From positions 310,001 to 374,000 of the forward strand of contig JBGALE010000004.1 in the NCBI GenBank assembly GCA_044223995.1: DNA of 64,000 nucleotides, read 5' to 3'. Positions 1 through 8,202 of this stretch are shown piece after piece. A model generated the notes under the pieces. The model was not told the origin of the DNA. It saw nothing but the letters and a program-made list of their open reading frames with translations, and searched no databases. A program made the position numbers and the translations under genes. Source of the DNA: JACMLD01 sp044223995 (lineage in GTDB: Bacteria; Bacteroidota; Bacteroidia; Chitinophagales; Chitinophagaceae). Positions within the stretch are counted from its first letter, which is position 1. Each line of letters opens with the position of its first letter.

Positions 1-130
1 CCGCCGTTTCATACAAGGCAGATTTTTTAACGATTTTACCAAGACCAGCCTCAATTTCACCGGCTGCATGCTCCAAATAGTCCTGCCGATTGCCTACATT
101 GCCGCCTGTCAGTAAATACACTTTATTCAT
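1..130 (-). CDS. folK: 2-amino-4-hydroxy-6-hydroxymethyldihydropteridine pyrophosphokinase, N-terminal part
   Basis: HPPK transfers pyrophosphate from ATP to 6-hydroxymethyl-dihydropterin in cytosolic folate synthesis. Only the first 43 codons are present; the gene runs off the left edge. The reverse-strand translation begins MNKVYLLTGGNVGNRQ and continues through a GKIVKKSALYETA-like segment, which matches the family N-terminus (a short strand, then the G-x-N-x-G-x-R substrate loop, then the S-x-x-Y-E-T segment). The ATG is at 130-128. It is divergent from sppA with a 66-bp gap, and both promoters must lie there. The assignment rests on this short but characteristic piece. Confidence 0.85.
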   Translation of the reverse strand, partial: MNKVYLLTGGNVGNRQDYLEHAAGEIEAGLGKIVKKSALYETA

Positions 131-196
131 ATATTGTAACAAATGGAGGGTTCAAATATCTCTATTTTTGATTGCTTACTAAAAAGAAGATAAGTT

Positions 197-1957
197 ATGG
201 CTCAGTTTTTTAAGTTTTTCCTTGCCTCCATACTAGCCCTTATTGTATTTTCCATTATCGGGTTTATTATCCTTACTGGTATTGTGAGTGGGCTAACCAC
301 ATCTGAAAAGCCGGAAGTGGGTGGCAAGGCAGTATTGTTTATCGATTTGAGCAAGACTTTCAAAGAGCAGACAGTTGACAATCCCCTGGCATCCCTCGGT
401 GCCGACGAACAATATGATGTACCAGGGCTTTTTGATGTGGTGAGAATGATTCATTATGCAAAAACTGACAGCTCGGTAAAAGGCATCTATTTAAAATGCA
501 ATGGCAATAACAATGGACTGGCCAGCAACGATGAATTGCGCAATGCACTGCTTGATTTTAGATCGAGCAAAAAATTCATTTATGCCTATGGCGATGTGAT
601 ACCACAGCGGGCCTATTACGTAGCAAATGTGGCTACTAATATTTACTGCAATCCGAAGGGTGGTGTCGACTGGCGTGGGTTTGCTATCCAGTATATGTTT
701 TTCAAACAAACACTGGAAAAACTGGAAATAGAACCACAGATATTTTATGCGGGAAAATTTAAGAGCGCCACTGAACCCTTTCGTGCCGACCACATGACCG
801 ATGCCAATAAATTACAGTCGCAGGTGTTCCTGAATGATATCTATAACCGCTTTTTGGTGGAGACAGCAGAAGAACGCCATACAGATACTGCCACCCTTCA
901 TACTTGTGCAGATAAAATGCTGGTGCAAACTGCGGCAGACGCCGTCAAATATAAACTCATTGATGCCGCTAAATACGACGACGAAGTAAAAGATGAACTG
1001 AAAGATAAACTGGGCCTTGATAAATCCGGAAAGATCAATTTTGTGGAACTGGGTAAATATGCAAAGGCTGTGTACTATAAGAAAGGAAAAGGCACAGACA
1101 ATATTGCACTCATCTATGCACAGGGCGATATTGTGGATGGCAAAGGAGAAAAAACAGAAATAGGGGGAGAAACGTACCGCTGGCTGATCCGCAAAGCAAG
1201 AATGGACAAAGATGTAAAGGCAATTGTTATCAGGGTTAACAGCGGTGGCGGCAGCGCTATGGCCAGTGAAAATATCTGGCGGGAATTGGTAATTGCCAAA
1301 AAGGAAAAGCCTGTGATACTGAGTTTTGGTGACTATGCCGCGTCGGGTGGGTATTATATGTCCTGCGGGGCAGACAGCATTTTTGCACAGCCCAATACAT
1401 TAACGGGTTCTATCGGTGTGTTCAGCATACTGCCCAATATGAAAAAGTTTTTCAACAATAAACTGGGTATTACATTCGATGGTGTGAAAACAGGTTCTTA
1501 TGCTGATATGCAGACAGCCAGCAGGCCGTTGAGTGATATGGAGAAAAAATTTTTCCAGGATGACGTGGACAGCATTTACAAAACCTTTCTCAGTCGTGTA
1601 TCCGAAGGAAGAAGTTTAGCGGTAGCTGCTGTTGACAGCATTGCACAGGGAAGGGTATGGACCGGCACGCGCGCAGTGGATTTGAAACTGGTGGATAAGA
1701 TAGGTGGTTTGCAGGACGCCATTGACTGTGCTGCGCGCATGGCTAAACTGAAAGATTACCGCATAAGGGAATATCCTGAACCGGTAAGCTGGTGGGAATC
1801 ACTTTTCAGCAGTTATAAAAGAAATACAAAAGCCGCTGCATTGAAGGAAGAATTCGGTGAGCAGGCAATGGGTATTTACAGTTCCCTCAAAAAAGTAAAG
1901 GCAATAACCGGCAGCAACCAGGCAAGGTTGCCGTTTGAGATGAGTTTGGATTTTTGA
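197..1957 (+). CDS. sppA: Signal peptide peptidase SppA, 67-kDa type
   Basis: Membrane-bound S49 serine protease that degrades cleaved signal peptides. The 586 residues start with one membrane anchor (about residues 7-32). Two S49 domains follow, as in the long E. coli-type enzyme. The Ser/Lys dyad is visible: the general-base Lys lies in GKFKSATEPF (about K189) and the nucleophile in AASGGYYMS (S382). The long domain duplication separates it from the short SppA form. The ATG at 197 is preceded by a purine-rich AAGAAG. It faces folK head to head. Nothing suggests damage; only the extent of substrate range is unknown. Confidence 0.95.
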   Translation: MAQFFKFFLASILALIVFSIIGFIILTGIVSGLTTSEKPEVGGKAVLFIDLSKTFKEQTVDNPLASLGADEQYDVPGLFDVVRMIHYAKTDSSVKGIYLKCNGNNNGLASNDELRNALLDFRSSKKFIYAYGDVIPQRAYYVANVATNIYCNPKGGVDWRGFAIQYMFFKQTLEKLEIEPQIFYAGKFKSATEPFRADHMTDANKLQSQVFLNDIYNRFLVETAEERHTDTATLHTCADKMLVQTAADAVKYKLIDAAKYDDEVKDELKDKLGLDKSGKINFVELGKYAKAVYYKKGKGTDNIALIYAQGDIVDGKGEKTEIGGETYRWLIRKARMDKDVKAIVIRVNSGGGSAMASENIWRELVIAKKEKPVILSFGDYAASGGYYMSCGADSIFAQPNTLTGSIGVFSILPNMKKFFNNKLGITFDGVKTGSYADMQTASRPLSDMEKKFFQDDVDSIYKTFLSRVSEGRSLAVAAVDSIAQGRVWTGTRAVDLKLVDKIGGLQDAIDCAARMAKLKDYRIREYPEPVSWWESLFSSYKRNTKAAALKEEFGEQAMGIYSSLKKVKAITGSNQARLPFEMSLDF

Positions 1958-2034
1958 CAATTCCTTTAGTCAATAGATATCTTAATTCTTAACTGTCCTT
2001 TTTTGCCTCACCAAAAAAGGACGAAAAAAGGCGA

Positions 2035-2083
2035 CCCGAAATCCCTGTCTGCCGACAGGCAGGGATCACCGCCCGATTTCGGG
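2035..2083. repeat. Nested palindromic element
   Basis: Outer arms CCCGAAAT (2035-2042) and ATTTCGGG (2076-2083) enclose a second near-perfect palindrome at 2042-2065 (TCCCTG...CAGGGA). The outer arms match the centre of the 32-bp palindrome at 36583-36614, where the two halves are joined directly. This suggests one palindrome opened by insertion of another. Resemblance to dispersed repeats elsewhere in the genome cannot be tested here. Confidence 0.6.
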
Positions 2084-2295
2084 ATGGTTCCCTGATTTGA
2101 CAGCAGTACTACTGTAGTGAAGAGCATTTGTTCCCTGGTGGACAACTTTTTTAGTCTACATTGTTATAGCTGTATGTAACCATTTCTACATTACAGTAAA
2201 TTATTTTGTTGGTAATTATTTTTCAACTCAAATAGTTCTACAATTGTTTACTACGAATCACAATAACTTCTTTTCAGTGTAACAAAATAAAGAGA

Positions 2296-2303
2296 TAGTT
2301 TTG
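2296..2303 (+). promoter_or_regulatory. Candidate -7 promoter box for the ABC-2 permease
   Basis: TAGTTTTG fits the Bacteroidetes primary-sigma -7 consensus TAnnTTTG and ends 12 bases before the ATG at 2316. No clear -33 TTG lies 17-23 bases upstream; only a TTTTC is present near 2270. Confidence 0.45.
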
Positions 2304-2315
2304 CCCGGTTAATAA

Positions 2316-3443
2316 ATGAACAGCATGGAGCAACCGTATAATCAGTGGAAAGCGATGCTGGCGATCTCGAAGGCCAGTTTCCGTTCCATCTTCAGGAGTC
2401 CTTCAGCCGTCGTATTTAGCTTTGGTTTCCCCCTGGTGTTTATCCTGGTTTTCGGTTTAATAGGCGGAAGCGGTAATGGCCCCGTGTATAAGATTGCATT
2501 CGACAAAGGCGGTGATACCAGCAACATTGTGTATGATTCCCTTGTAGCGAACAAGAATATAAAAGTGATGCGCTATAGCAGCGATGATGATTTGGAAAAA
2601 GATTTGGTGAAGGGAAGGATTGCAGGCGTAGTAAAAATTGTGAAAAACCCTGTTGATACCGCCTTGCCAGCTTATTTTATTCAATTCAGGAGCACCACCG
2701 CCAGTGGCGATAAGTACCCGCAATTCATTGCATTTGCCAATAATCTTTCCGGTAAAATCAGTAATGCCAAACTTGGTGTGCGCCCGTCGTACACTACACT
2801 GAGTATGGATGCCAATTCAATTCAGAAAGTTCGTGACTACCGGATGATAGATTTTATTTTACCCGGTCAACTGGGTTTTTCCTTATTAAGTGCCGGTGTA
2901 TTTGGCGTGGCCTTTCTTTTTTTCAACCTGCGCCAGCAATTGGTATTAAAAAGATTTTTTGCAACACCCATCAGTAAAAGGAATATTGTTTTTGGCGAAG
3001 GGCTCAGCAGGGTGATGTTTCAACTGATAACATCTGTGGTTATACTGCTGATAGGGCATTTTGTTTTTAAGTTCACCTTAACCAATGGTTTCATCACTTT
3101 TCTCGAATTACTGGTATTAAGTTTTCTTGGCCTGGTGGTGTTCATGGGTTTTGGTTTTATTGTGAGTGGCCTGGCAAAAAGCGAGAGTTCGATACCTCCA
3201 TTTGCCAACCTGATTACGCTGCCCCAGTTTTTACTGTCGGGAACTTTTTTCACCATCGATAATTTCCCGCCCTGGTTACAACCTTTGTGCAGGATATTGC
3301 CACTTACACACCTGAACGATGCCATGCGCAATGTGGCTTTTGAAGGGGCACATTTAATTGATTGCTGGAAACAAATAGGTGTCCTGGGTATCTGGGGCGT
3401 GGTGGTATATGCTGGCGCGATCGGGGTATTCAAATGGGAATAA
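2316..3443 (+). CDS. ABC-2 type transporter permease
   Basis: Inner-membrane permease of the ABC-2 family, 375 residues. The layout is typical: one membrane helix near residues 30-50, a large extracytoplasmic domain (about 55-185), then five or six helices to the C-terminus. No ATPase gene lies next to it, so the partner must be encoded elsewhere. The substrate cannot be predicted. ATG at 2316 chosen; an internal Met (residue 4) is an alternative. It is followed 22 bp downstream by an SRPBCC gene on the same strand and may be co-transcribed with it. Confidence 0.85.
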   Translation: MNSMEQPYNQWKAMLAISKASFRSIFRSPSAVVFSFGFPLVFILVFGLIGGSGNGPVYKIAFDKGGDTSNIVYDSLVANKNIKVMRYSSDDDLEKDLVKGRIAGVVKIVKNPVDTALPAYFIQFRSTTASGDKYPQFIAFANNLSGKISNAKLGVRPSYTTLSMDANSIQKVRDYRMIDFILPGQLGFSLLSAGVFGVAFLFFNLRQQLVLKRFFATPISKRNIVFGEGLSRVMFQLITSVVILLIGHFVFKFTLTNGFITFLELLVLSFLGLVVFMGFGFIVSGLAKSESSIPPFANLITLPQFLLSGTFFTIDNFPPWLQPLCRILPLTHLNDAMRNVAFEGAHLIDCWKQIGVLGIWGVVVYAGAIGVFKWE

Positions 3444-3465
3444 AAAATAAAGAGCTCGTTGTACT

Positions 3466-3957
3466 ATGCGTATTTTAAAATTGGCAGTTATCAGCGCCGT
3501 CGTATTATTTGGATTGCTAACACTTATTTCATCCCTGCTTCCTTCCCATATTCGTATTTCGAGGGCGACGGATATCAATACCAATGCGGGCAAAATTTAT
3601 GCACAGGTAGCCAATTTGCAGCAGTGGCAGCATTGGAATGAATATACAAAGGCGTATAAGAATGTTCAGTATAGCCAAAAGGGCATTTCCTCCAGTGAAA
3701 TGACCATTTCCGTCCTGCAATCGGCAGATACATTGGTACAAACGGAATGGAAACCACCCACCGGTAAAATATTTGGCAGTGGGTTTGCTATAATACCCCA
3801 TGATAATATGCATTGCACCGTGCAATGGTATTTTGATTTTAAGCTAAGCTGGTATCCGTGGGAAAAATTTCAGAGTATTGTCTATGATCAGCAAATGGGG
3901 CCGTTCATGGAAAAATCGCTTTCAGCACTGAAATATATTGCTGAAAAATCTGACTAA
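3466..3957 (+). CDS. SRPBCC-fold (polyketide cyclase/START-like) protein with N-terminal membrane anchor
   Basis: 163 residues. Residues 5-26 are hydrophobic (anchor or signal). The rest has the SRPBCC pattern: R-A-T-D-I-N strand, then NLQQWQHWNEY, which matches the family's helix with conserved W/P-x-W, and a closing C-terminal helix (FMEKSLSALKYIAE). The fold binds small hydrophobic ligands; no ligand is predictable. It follows the ABC-2 permease by 22 bp and is probably in the same transcript. Confidence 0.75.
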   Translation: MRILKLAVISAVVLFGLLTLISSLLPSHIRISRATDINTNAGKIYAQVANLQQWQHWNEYTKAYKNVQYSQKGISSSEMTISVLQSADTLVQTEWKPPTGKIFGSGFAIIPHDNMHCTVQWYFDFKLSWYPWEKFQSIVYDQQMGPFMEKSLSALKYIAEKSD

Positions 3958-4016
3958 CTTCACAATCCATCCTAATATTGTAGTCGCATTTATTTTTAAA
4001 AACTAAAATAGTATAT

Positions 4017-4532
4017 ATGAAATCAGTATTGTTTTTTGTCGCAGCAAGTTTAGTCACCTTGGGTGCTTGTGCACAGCAGGATAAATCCAAACTGCCCAGC
4101 CCGCCGGCAAAAGTGTCTGAAACCAATAAGAATGGTGTAGTGATAACCATTAATTACAGTCAGCCTTCAGTAAAAGGCCGCACCATTGGAAAGGATCTCG
4201 AGCCAATGGCAGGAAAGGTATGGCGCACTGGTGCCAATGAAGCCACCGTATTTGAAATCAGCAAAGATGCAAAGGTAGAAGGCCAGGCGTTAGCCGCTGG
4301 TAAATACGGATTGTTTACAATTATGAATGGGGATGAATGGACGGTTATTTTTAATAAGACATGGAAACAGTGGGGAGCATTCAGTTATAAAGAAGCCGAT
4401 GATGCACTGCGTGTAAAGGTAAAAGGAGGGAAGGCATCACCATTTGCAGAGAAGATGACATTCACTATCAGTAAAGATGGGGTAGTTACGCTGGTGTGGG
4501 GTGATAATAAGGTTGATTTTACTGTGCAATAA
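4017..4532 (+). CDS. DUF2911 family secreted lipoprotein
   Basis: 171 residues with a signal peptide ending in a lipobox-like LGAC (Cys18). The mature part matches DUF2911, common in Bacteroidota: the stretch GKVWRTGANEATVFE followed by LAAGKYGLFTI and EWTVIFNK is characteristic. The biochemical role of the family is unknown. Probably anchored to a membrane facing the periplasm. The gene stands alone and ends at the bidirectional terminator shared with bioA. Confidence 0.8.
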   Translation: MKSVLFFVAASLVTLGACAQQDKSKLPSPPAKVSETNKNGVVITINYSQPSVKGRTIGKDLEPMAGKVWRTGANEATVFEISKDAKVEGQALAAGKYGLFTIMNGDEWTVIFNKTWKQWGAFSYKEADDALRVKVKGGKASPFAEKMTFTISKDGVVTLVWGDNKVDFTVQ

Positions 4533-4554
4533 TAGGTATCATAAGAAATTTATC

Positions 4555-4581
4555 GGCCACCTCCCACGGGGTGGCTTTTTT
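4555..4581 (+). terminator. Intrinsic terminator between DUF2911 gene and bioA
   Basis: GCCACC (4556-4561) pairs with GGTGGC (4570-4575), extended by two inner pairs, followed by six T (4576-4581). The T-run overlaps the last bases of convergent bioA. Confidence 0.85.
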
Positions 4582-5860
4582 ATAACCCTGTGATAATTTC
4601 TATGACTGTTTTATGTACAAATGCCAATTCTTTGTCTGTTATGCAATAAGGTGGCATCAGGTACACCGTATTGCCCAATGGACGCAGGTAAACACCTTTG
4701 TCAAGCGCCTTTTGTGTAATGACAGCAGAAATATTATTCAGGTACTCATCTTTCCCGCGGTCAATTTCAAAAGCAATAATGGTTCCCAGTTGCCGGATAT
4801 TCTTTACAGGGAAGGAGGGATGATCTTGTTTTAATCCTTCAGCAAAATGTTGTTGCAGGCAACAGATTTTTTCAATTTGATGAAGCGTATTGTCCTGCTG
4901 CAGTAAATCAAGGCTGGCCAATGCCGCCGTACAGGCCAGTGGATTGGCCGTAAAGGAATGACCATGAAAAAATGTTTTCATTTTGTCATCGCTGTCAAAA
5001 GCATCTACGATAAATTGCGCGGCGGCTGTTACACCCAGCGCCATGGTGCCACCGGTTAATCCTTTACTGAGACAAATAATATCAGGTGGGGTAGCTGCAT
5101 AGGCGGAAGCAAACAATTTTCCTGTTCTTCCAAAACCAGTCATCACCTCATCGGCAATACAAACAATCCCTTGTTGCTTTGCTGTGGAAAGTAAAGTTGT
5201 CAGCAGATCAGCATCATACATTTTCATACCTCCCGCTCCCTGCAGCAGCGGTTCATAAATAATTGCAGCAATGGACGCGCCTTCTGCATGTATTCTCCGG
5301 GAAATCAAATCAATATTTTCCCCGGTTGGTGTATCTATAAATACCACTTCAAATAACTTGTCGTGAAAAGCCATAGTGAAAACACTTCTATCACTGACAC
5401 TCATCGCACCGAATGTATCGCCATGATAGCTGTTGTTAAATGCCAGTACTTTGCTGCGTGCAGGTTGCTTATCGTTTTTATTCCACCAGTACTGCAATGC
5501 CATTTTGATGGCCACTTCCGTGGAGGTGGAACCATTGTCGGAATAAAATACTTTTGAAAAATTCCCCGGCAACATTGGCAATAGTCTTTCTGCCAGTTCA
5601 ATCGCAGGTGTATGCGTAAAACCGGCGAATATCACCTGTTCGAGGGTTTTCGCCTGTTCATATAACTTTTCGGCAATATAAGGATGGGCGTGTCCGTGAA
5701 TGGTTACCCACCAACTGCTGATGGCATCGATGTATCTTTTGCCGTTTTCATCAATCAGGTAAACGCCTTCGCCTTTTACAATGGGTATCGGGGCAGGTGA
5801 TGACTTTAAATGGGTAAAGGGGTGCCAAATAACCGCTTTGTCTCTTTCCTGGAGATTCAT
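4580..5860 (-). CDS. bioA: Adenosylmethionine-8-amino-7-oxononanoate aminotransferase
   Basis: PLP enzyme of biotin synthesis (SAM plus KAPA to DAPA). 426 residues from the ATG at 5860. Class-III aminotransferase marks: the N-terminal IWHPFTH typical of BioA, SSWWV (the BioA-specific region around residue 50), ADEVMTGFGRTG (D237) and the PLP lysine in LSKGLTGG (K266). The reading frame stays open 24 codons further upstream, but MNLQERDKAVIWHPFTH is the family start and a promoter-like TACATTTG ends four bases before it. No other bio genes are in the window. Confidence 0.95.
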   Translation of the reverse strand: MNLQERDKAVIWHPFTHLKSSPAPIPIVKGEGVYLIDENGKRYIDAISSWWVTIHGHAHPYIAEKLYEQAKTLEQVIFAGFTHTPAIELAERLLPMLPGNFSKVFYSDNGSTSTEVAIKMALQYWWNKNDKQPARSKVLAFNNSYHGDTFGAMSVSDRSVFTMAFHDKLFEVVFIDTPTGENIDLISRRIHAEGASIAAIIYEPLLQGAGGMKMYDADLLTTLLSTAKQQGIVCIADEVMTGFGRTGKLFASAYAATPPDIICLSKGLTGGTMALGVTAAAQFIVDAFDSDDKMKTFFHGHSFTANPLACTAALASLDLLQQDNTLHQIEKICCLQQHFAEGLKQDHPSFPVKNIRQLGTIIAFEIDRGKDEYLNNISAVITQKALDKGVYLRPLGNTVYLMPPYCITDKELAFVHKTVIEIITGL

Positions 5861-5864
5861 GGGG

Positions 5865-5872
5865 CAAATGTA
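5865..5872 (-). promoter_or_regulatory. Candidate -7 promoter box for bioA
   Basis: TACATTTG on the minus strand matches TAnnTTTG and ends only four bases before the bioA ATG, so transcription would begin at or next to the start codon. No clear -33 motif is visible. Confidence 0.5.
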
Positions 5873-5882
5873 GGGTAAGTTT

Positions 5883-5986
5883 GGAGTCGTGGGACAGGAG
5901 TCGGGAGTCATTAGTCGAAACTTTAAACTCAAAACTAGAAACTCGAAACTGCCTACTCCTGACTATCGACTAAAGACTAGCAACTG
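5883..5986. repeat. 7-bp-periodic degenerate tandem array (15 units)
   Basis: Fourteen consecutive 7-base units plus a final 6 bases, in strict phase with no slip: GGAGTCG, TGGGACA, GGAGTCG, GGAGTCA, TTAGTCG, AAACTTT, AAACTCA, AAACTAG, AAACTCG, AAACTGC, CTACTCC, TGACTAT, CGACTAA, AGACTAG, CAACTG. The unit drifts from xxAGTCx to xxACTxx while the phase is kept. It fills the divergent gap between bioA and the ECF sigma gene. Confidence 0.85.
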
Positions 5987-6040
5987 TTTTCGCTTTCGCA
6001 CGCAACGGTTGGTATATATTAGCTGTCAGATTAGCAACGG

Positions 6041-6601
6041 ATGACCGAAACACATAAACTGATAAAGGATTGCCTGAATGGTAAACCTGCTGCCCAGCGT
6101 GCCTTGTACGAGCAGTATGCAGGTACCATGCTGGGGGTGTGTTACCGGTATACCAAGCACATCGGCGATGCGGAAGACGTATTGCAGGAAGGTTTTGTAA
6201 AAGTGTTCCGATCCCTGTACCAGTACAAATTTGAAGGGGAACTGGGTGCATGGATCCGCCGCATCATGGTAACGACCGCCATCAACTACTTAAAAAAACA
6301 CAGCCGTTACCAGGCAGATTTATCGTTTAACGATTTGGGTTTGCATCCTGTTTCGACCGATAATCCACAGGTAAACCTTGATGTAAAGGAACTGGCCGAC
6401 CTGGTAAGACAATTGCCACCGGGCTACCAGGCAATTTTCAACCTGCACGCGGTGGAAGGTTATACACATGTAGAGATTGGAAAATTATTGGGCATCAGTG
6501 AAGGGACATCACGTTCGCAATATTCAAGGGCAAGGGCATTGCTGATCAGTTGGCTGGAGAAGCAAAACGAAATACAAAAAAAAACTAGTTATGCCAGGTA
6601 A
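6041..6601 (+). CDS. RNA polymerase ECF-type sigma-70 factor
   Basis: 186 residues. Region 2 lies near residues 22-90 (LYEQYAGTMLGVCYRYTKH, then DAEDVLQEGFVKVF for core and -10 contacts). Region 4 lies near 125-175 (LPPGYQAIFNLHAVEGYTHVEI, then a helix-turn-helix in LLGISEGTSRSQYSRAR). No extra C-terminal domain. The ATG at 6041 directly follows the 7-bp repeat block. Its end overlaps the next gene by 11 bases, which implies translational coupling with the membrane-anchored partner. It probably drives its own operon in response to an envelope signal. Confidence 0.93.
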   Translation: MTETHKLIKDCLNGKPAAQRALYEQYAGTMLGVCYRYTKHIGDAEDVLQEGFVKVFRSLYQYKFEGELGAWIRRIMVTTAINYLKKHSRYQADLSFNDLGLHPVSTDNPQVNLDVKELADLVRQLPPGYQAIFNLHAVEGYTHVEIGKLLGISEGTSRSQYSRARALLISWLEKQNEIQKKTSYAR

Positions 6602-8150
6602 TGATTTTGAAAAGCAGGTACAGCAGAAGATGGAGGAGTTGCACATCACTCCATCAGAAGGCGTATGGGCTGCTGTAGAAAAGGAGGTGGGCAAAAAGAA
6701 AGATCGCAGGAGGCTGCTCCTCATCCTGCTGCCCCTGGTATTGCTCCTGGGCGGTGCAGTATGGTTTTTTGAAAACAACAATAAACAGGTGTCCGGAGAT
6801 ACAAATAATACCATTGCCAATACGCAAAGTTTCCCTACGAAACATCCAAATGATACAACCGACAATCAACAAAGCGTTCCAGGAAACACTGAGTCTGCTA
6901 CTCCGGGAAAAAATGGGAAAGTAAAAACAGGAGTACCGGGGATTGCTGCAGACAAAAATGATAAAGCATCAAATTATTCCAATAAAGCAAATAGTGATAA
7001 GTTAATTGTTGATAGCAAAATAGTTGATAGTAAAAAAAGTACTTCATCGGATAAACCAGGAGCTTCGTCATTACAATCAGCACAAAAAAATCATCTACGA
7101 CGATACAGTAACCATCAACAAAATGTTGCCGCAAACCTTATTCAGAAACGTAAAAAGAAAATAGTAACAAATACAAGCAAAGAAGTTCACACAGAAAACG
7201 ATCTGGATGCAGGTAATACCAGTATTGCTACAACTGACGATAAAAAAATAGCCGGCGAAGATATTGCTGTAAAACAACATGACGTAACAACCAATCCAAA
7301 TGATTCCTCTTCTTCGGATAAAAAGGTACGGGTGGCCATATCTGTAAGTTCAATTAAAACCGAAAATAAAAAAGACAGCGCGGCTACTGTAATTACAAAA
7401 AATACAAAGACAAAAAACAAGAAAAATATTCAGTTCGGTATCCTGGCCAGTGCAGGCGTTTCCAACAATTCTTCCAAAGGATTTTCTTCCCTGCTGCAAT
7501 CTGCAAATGATGCAACGTATGCATTGGCCAACAGTAACGGACCAGGAAATGTCAACTACGCCAAAGCTTCACCATTAAAAGGTGGCCTGGCGTTCAATAT
7601 TGGCGCTGGTGTAAAGAAAGAATTGTCACACCGTTTTAGTGTTGTAAGTGGAATAACGTATTCTTATTTTTCCAATAGCCTGCAGGTGGGTGATTTTTAT
7701 GACAGCAGCCGGTCTGTAGTGCAGTCGGGTAACCAGGACAAGCGGGTGGAAAATTTTTACAGTGTAAGCACTACTGCCGGAGGAGCTACACATAAGTACA
7801 CCAACCGTTACCATTATGTATCCCTGCCTATTGGACTTGAAATGCAACTCGGCAGCCGATCCCATTTTGTTGCCGAAGGCGGCATGGTCATCAGCCGCTT
7901 TATTGCCAGTAACGCACTTCATTTTGATCCCAGCGGTTTTTATTACAAAGACAATAGCCTGTTTAATAAAACGCAGCTTGCTTTTTATGGCGGGATCGAT
8001 TATAACTTCCTGCTGAATAAAAAAACAAGACTGGTTATTGGGCCCCGCCTGCAGTATGGTGCCAGCAATACCTATAAGAAATCAATGTACGGCAGCAATC
8101 ATTCGTTGTTTGCCGGTATCGGCGCAAATATTTTCTTTAATAAAAAATAA
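6591..8150 (+). CDS. Membrane-anchored anti-sigma-like protein with C-terminal beta-barrel-like domain
   Basis: 519 residues. Residues 1-40 are a short basic cytoplasmic tail with the P-S-E-G-V-W-A-A-V-E motif seen in partners of Bacteroidota ECF factors. One membrane helix spans 41-60. Residues 65-275 are a low-complexity Asn/Lys/Ser/Thr-rich periplasmic spacer. About 280-519 resembles an outer-membrane beta-barrel (PorT-like: alternating hydrophobic strands, ending in a Phe-rich strand). The start overlaps the sigma gene by 11 bases. Role as anti-sigma is inferred from layout; no zinc-binding ZAS motif is present. The combination of an inner-membrane helix with a barrel-like domain is odd. 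Confidence 0.7.
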   Translation: MPGNDFEKQVQQKMEELHITPSEGVWAAVEKEVGKKKDRRRLLLILLPLVLLLGGAVWFFENNNKQVSGDTNNTIANTQSFPTKHPNDTTDNQQSVPGNTESATPGKNGKVKTGVPGIAADKNDKASNYSNKANSDKLIVDSKIVDSKKSTSSDKPGASSLQSAQKNHLRRYSNHQQNVAANLIQKRKKKIVTNTSKEVHTENDLDAGNTSIATTDDKKIAGEDIAVKQHDVTTNPNDSSSSDKKVRVAISVSSIKTENKKDSAATVITKNTKTKNKKNIQFGILASAGVSNNSSKGFSSLLQSANDATYALANSNGPGNVNYAKASPLKGGLAFNIGAGVKKELSHRFSVVSGITYSYFSNSLQVGDFYDSSRSVVQSGNQDKRVENFYSVSTTAGGATHKYTNRYHYVSLPIGLEMQLGSRSHFVAEGGMVISRFIASNALHFDPSGFYYKDNSLFNKTQLAFYGGIDYNFLLNKKTRLVIGPRLQYGASNTYKKSMYGSNHSLFAGIGANIFFNKK

Positions 8151-8202
8151 AAGGTGCAACGGTTGATTTGAATGCAGTGTCAGGCATATCAAATACTGTT
8201 AT

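Larger units (their letters stand above)
1958..2315. other. Non-coding gap with stacked inverted repeats
   Basis: No gene is supported between sppA and the ABC permease. The left part holds a perfect 10-bp inverted repeat (1995-2004 with 2013-2022, 8-base loop) and then a nested palindrome at 2035-2083. The right part (about 2100-2290) is AT-rich and leads to a promoter-like TAGTTTTG box at 2296-2303. The first hairpin follows sppA by 37 bases and may help end its transcript, but it lacks a clean T-run. Confidence 0.6.

Noticed and set aside
5883..5986. CRISPR array
   Set aside because: Units are 7 bp and contiguous; there are no spacers or cas genes.
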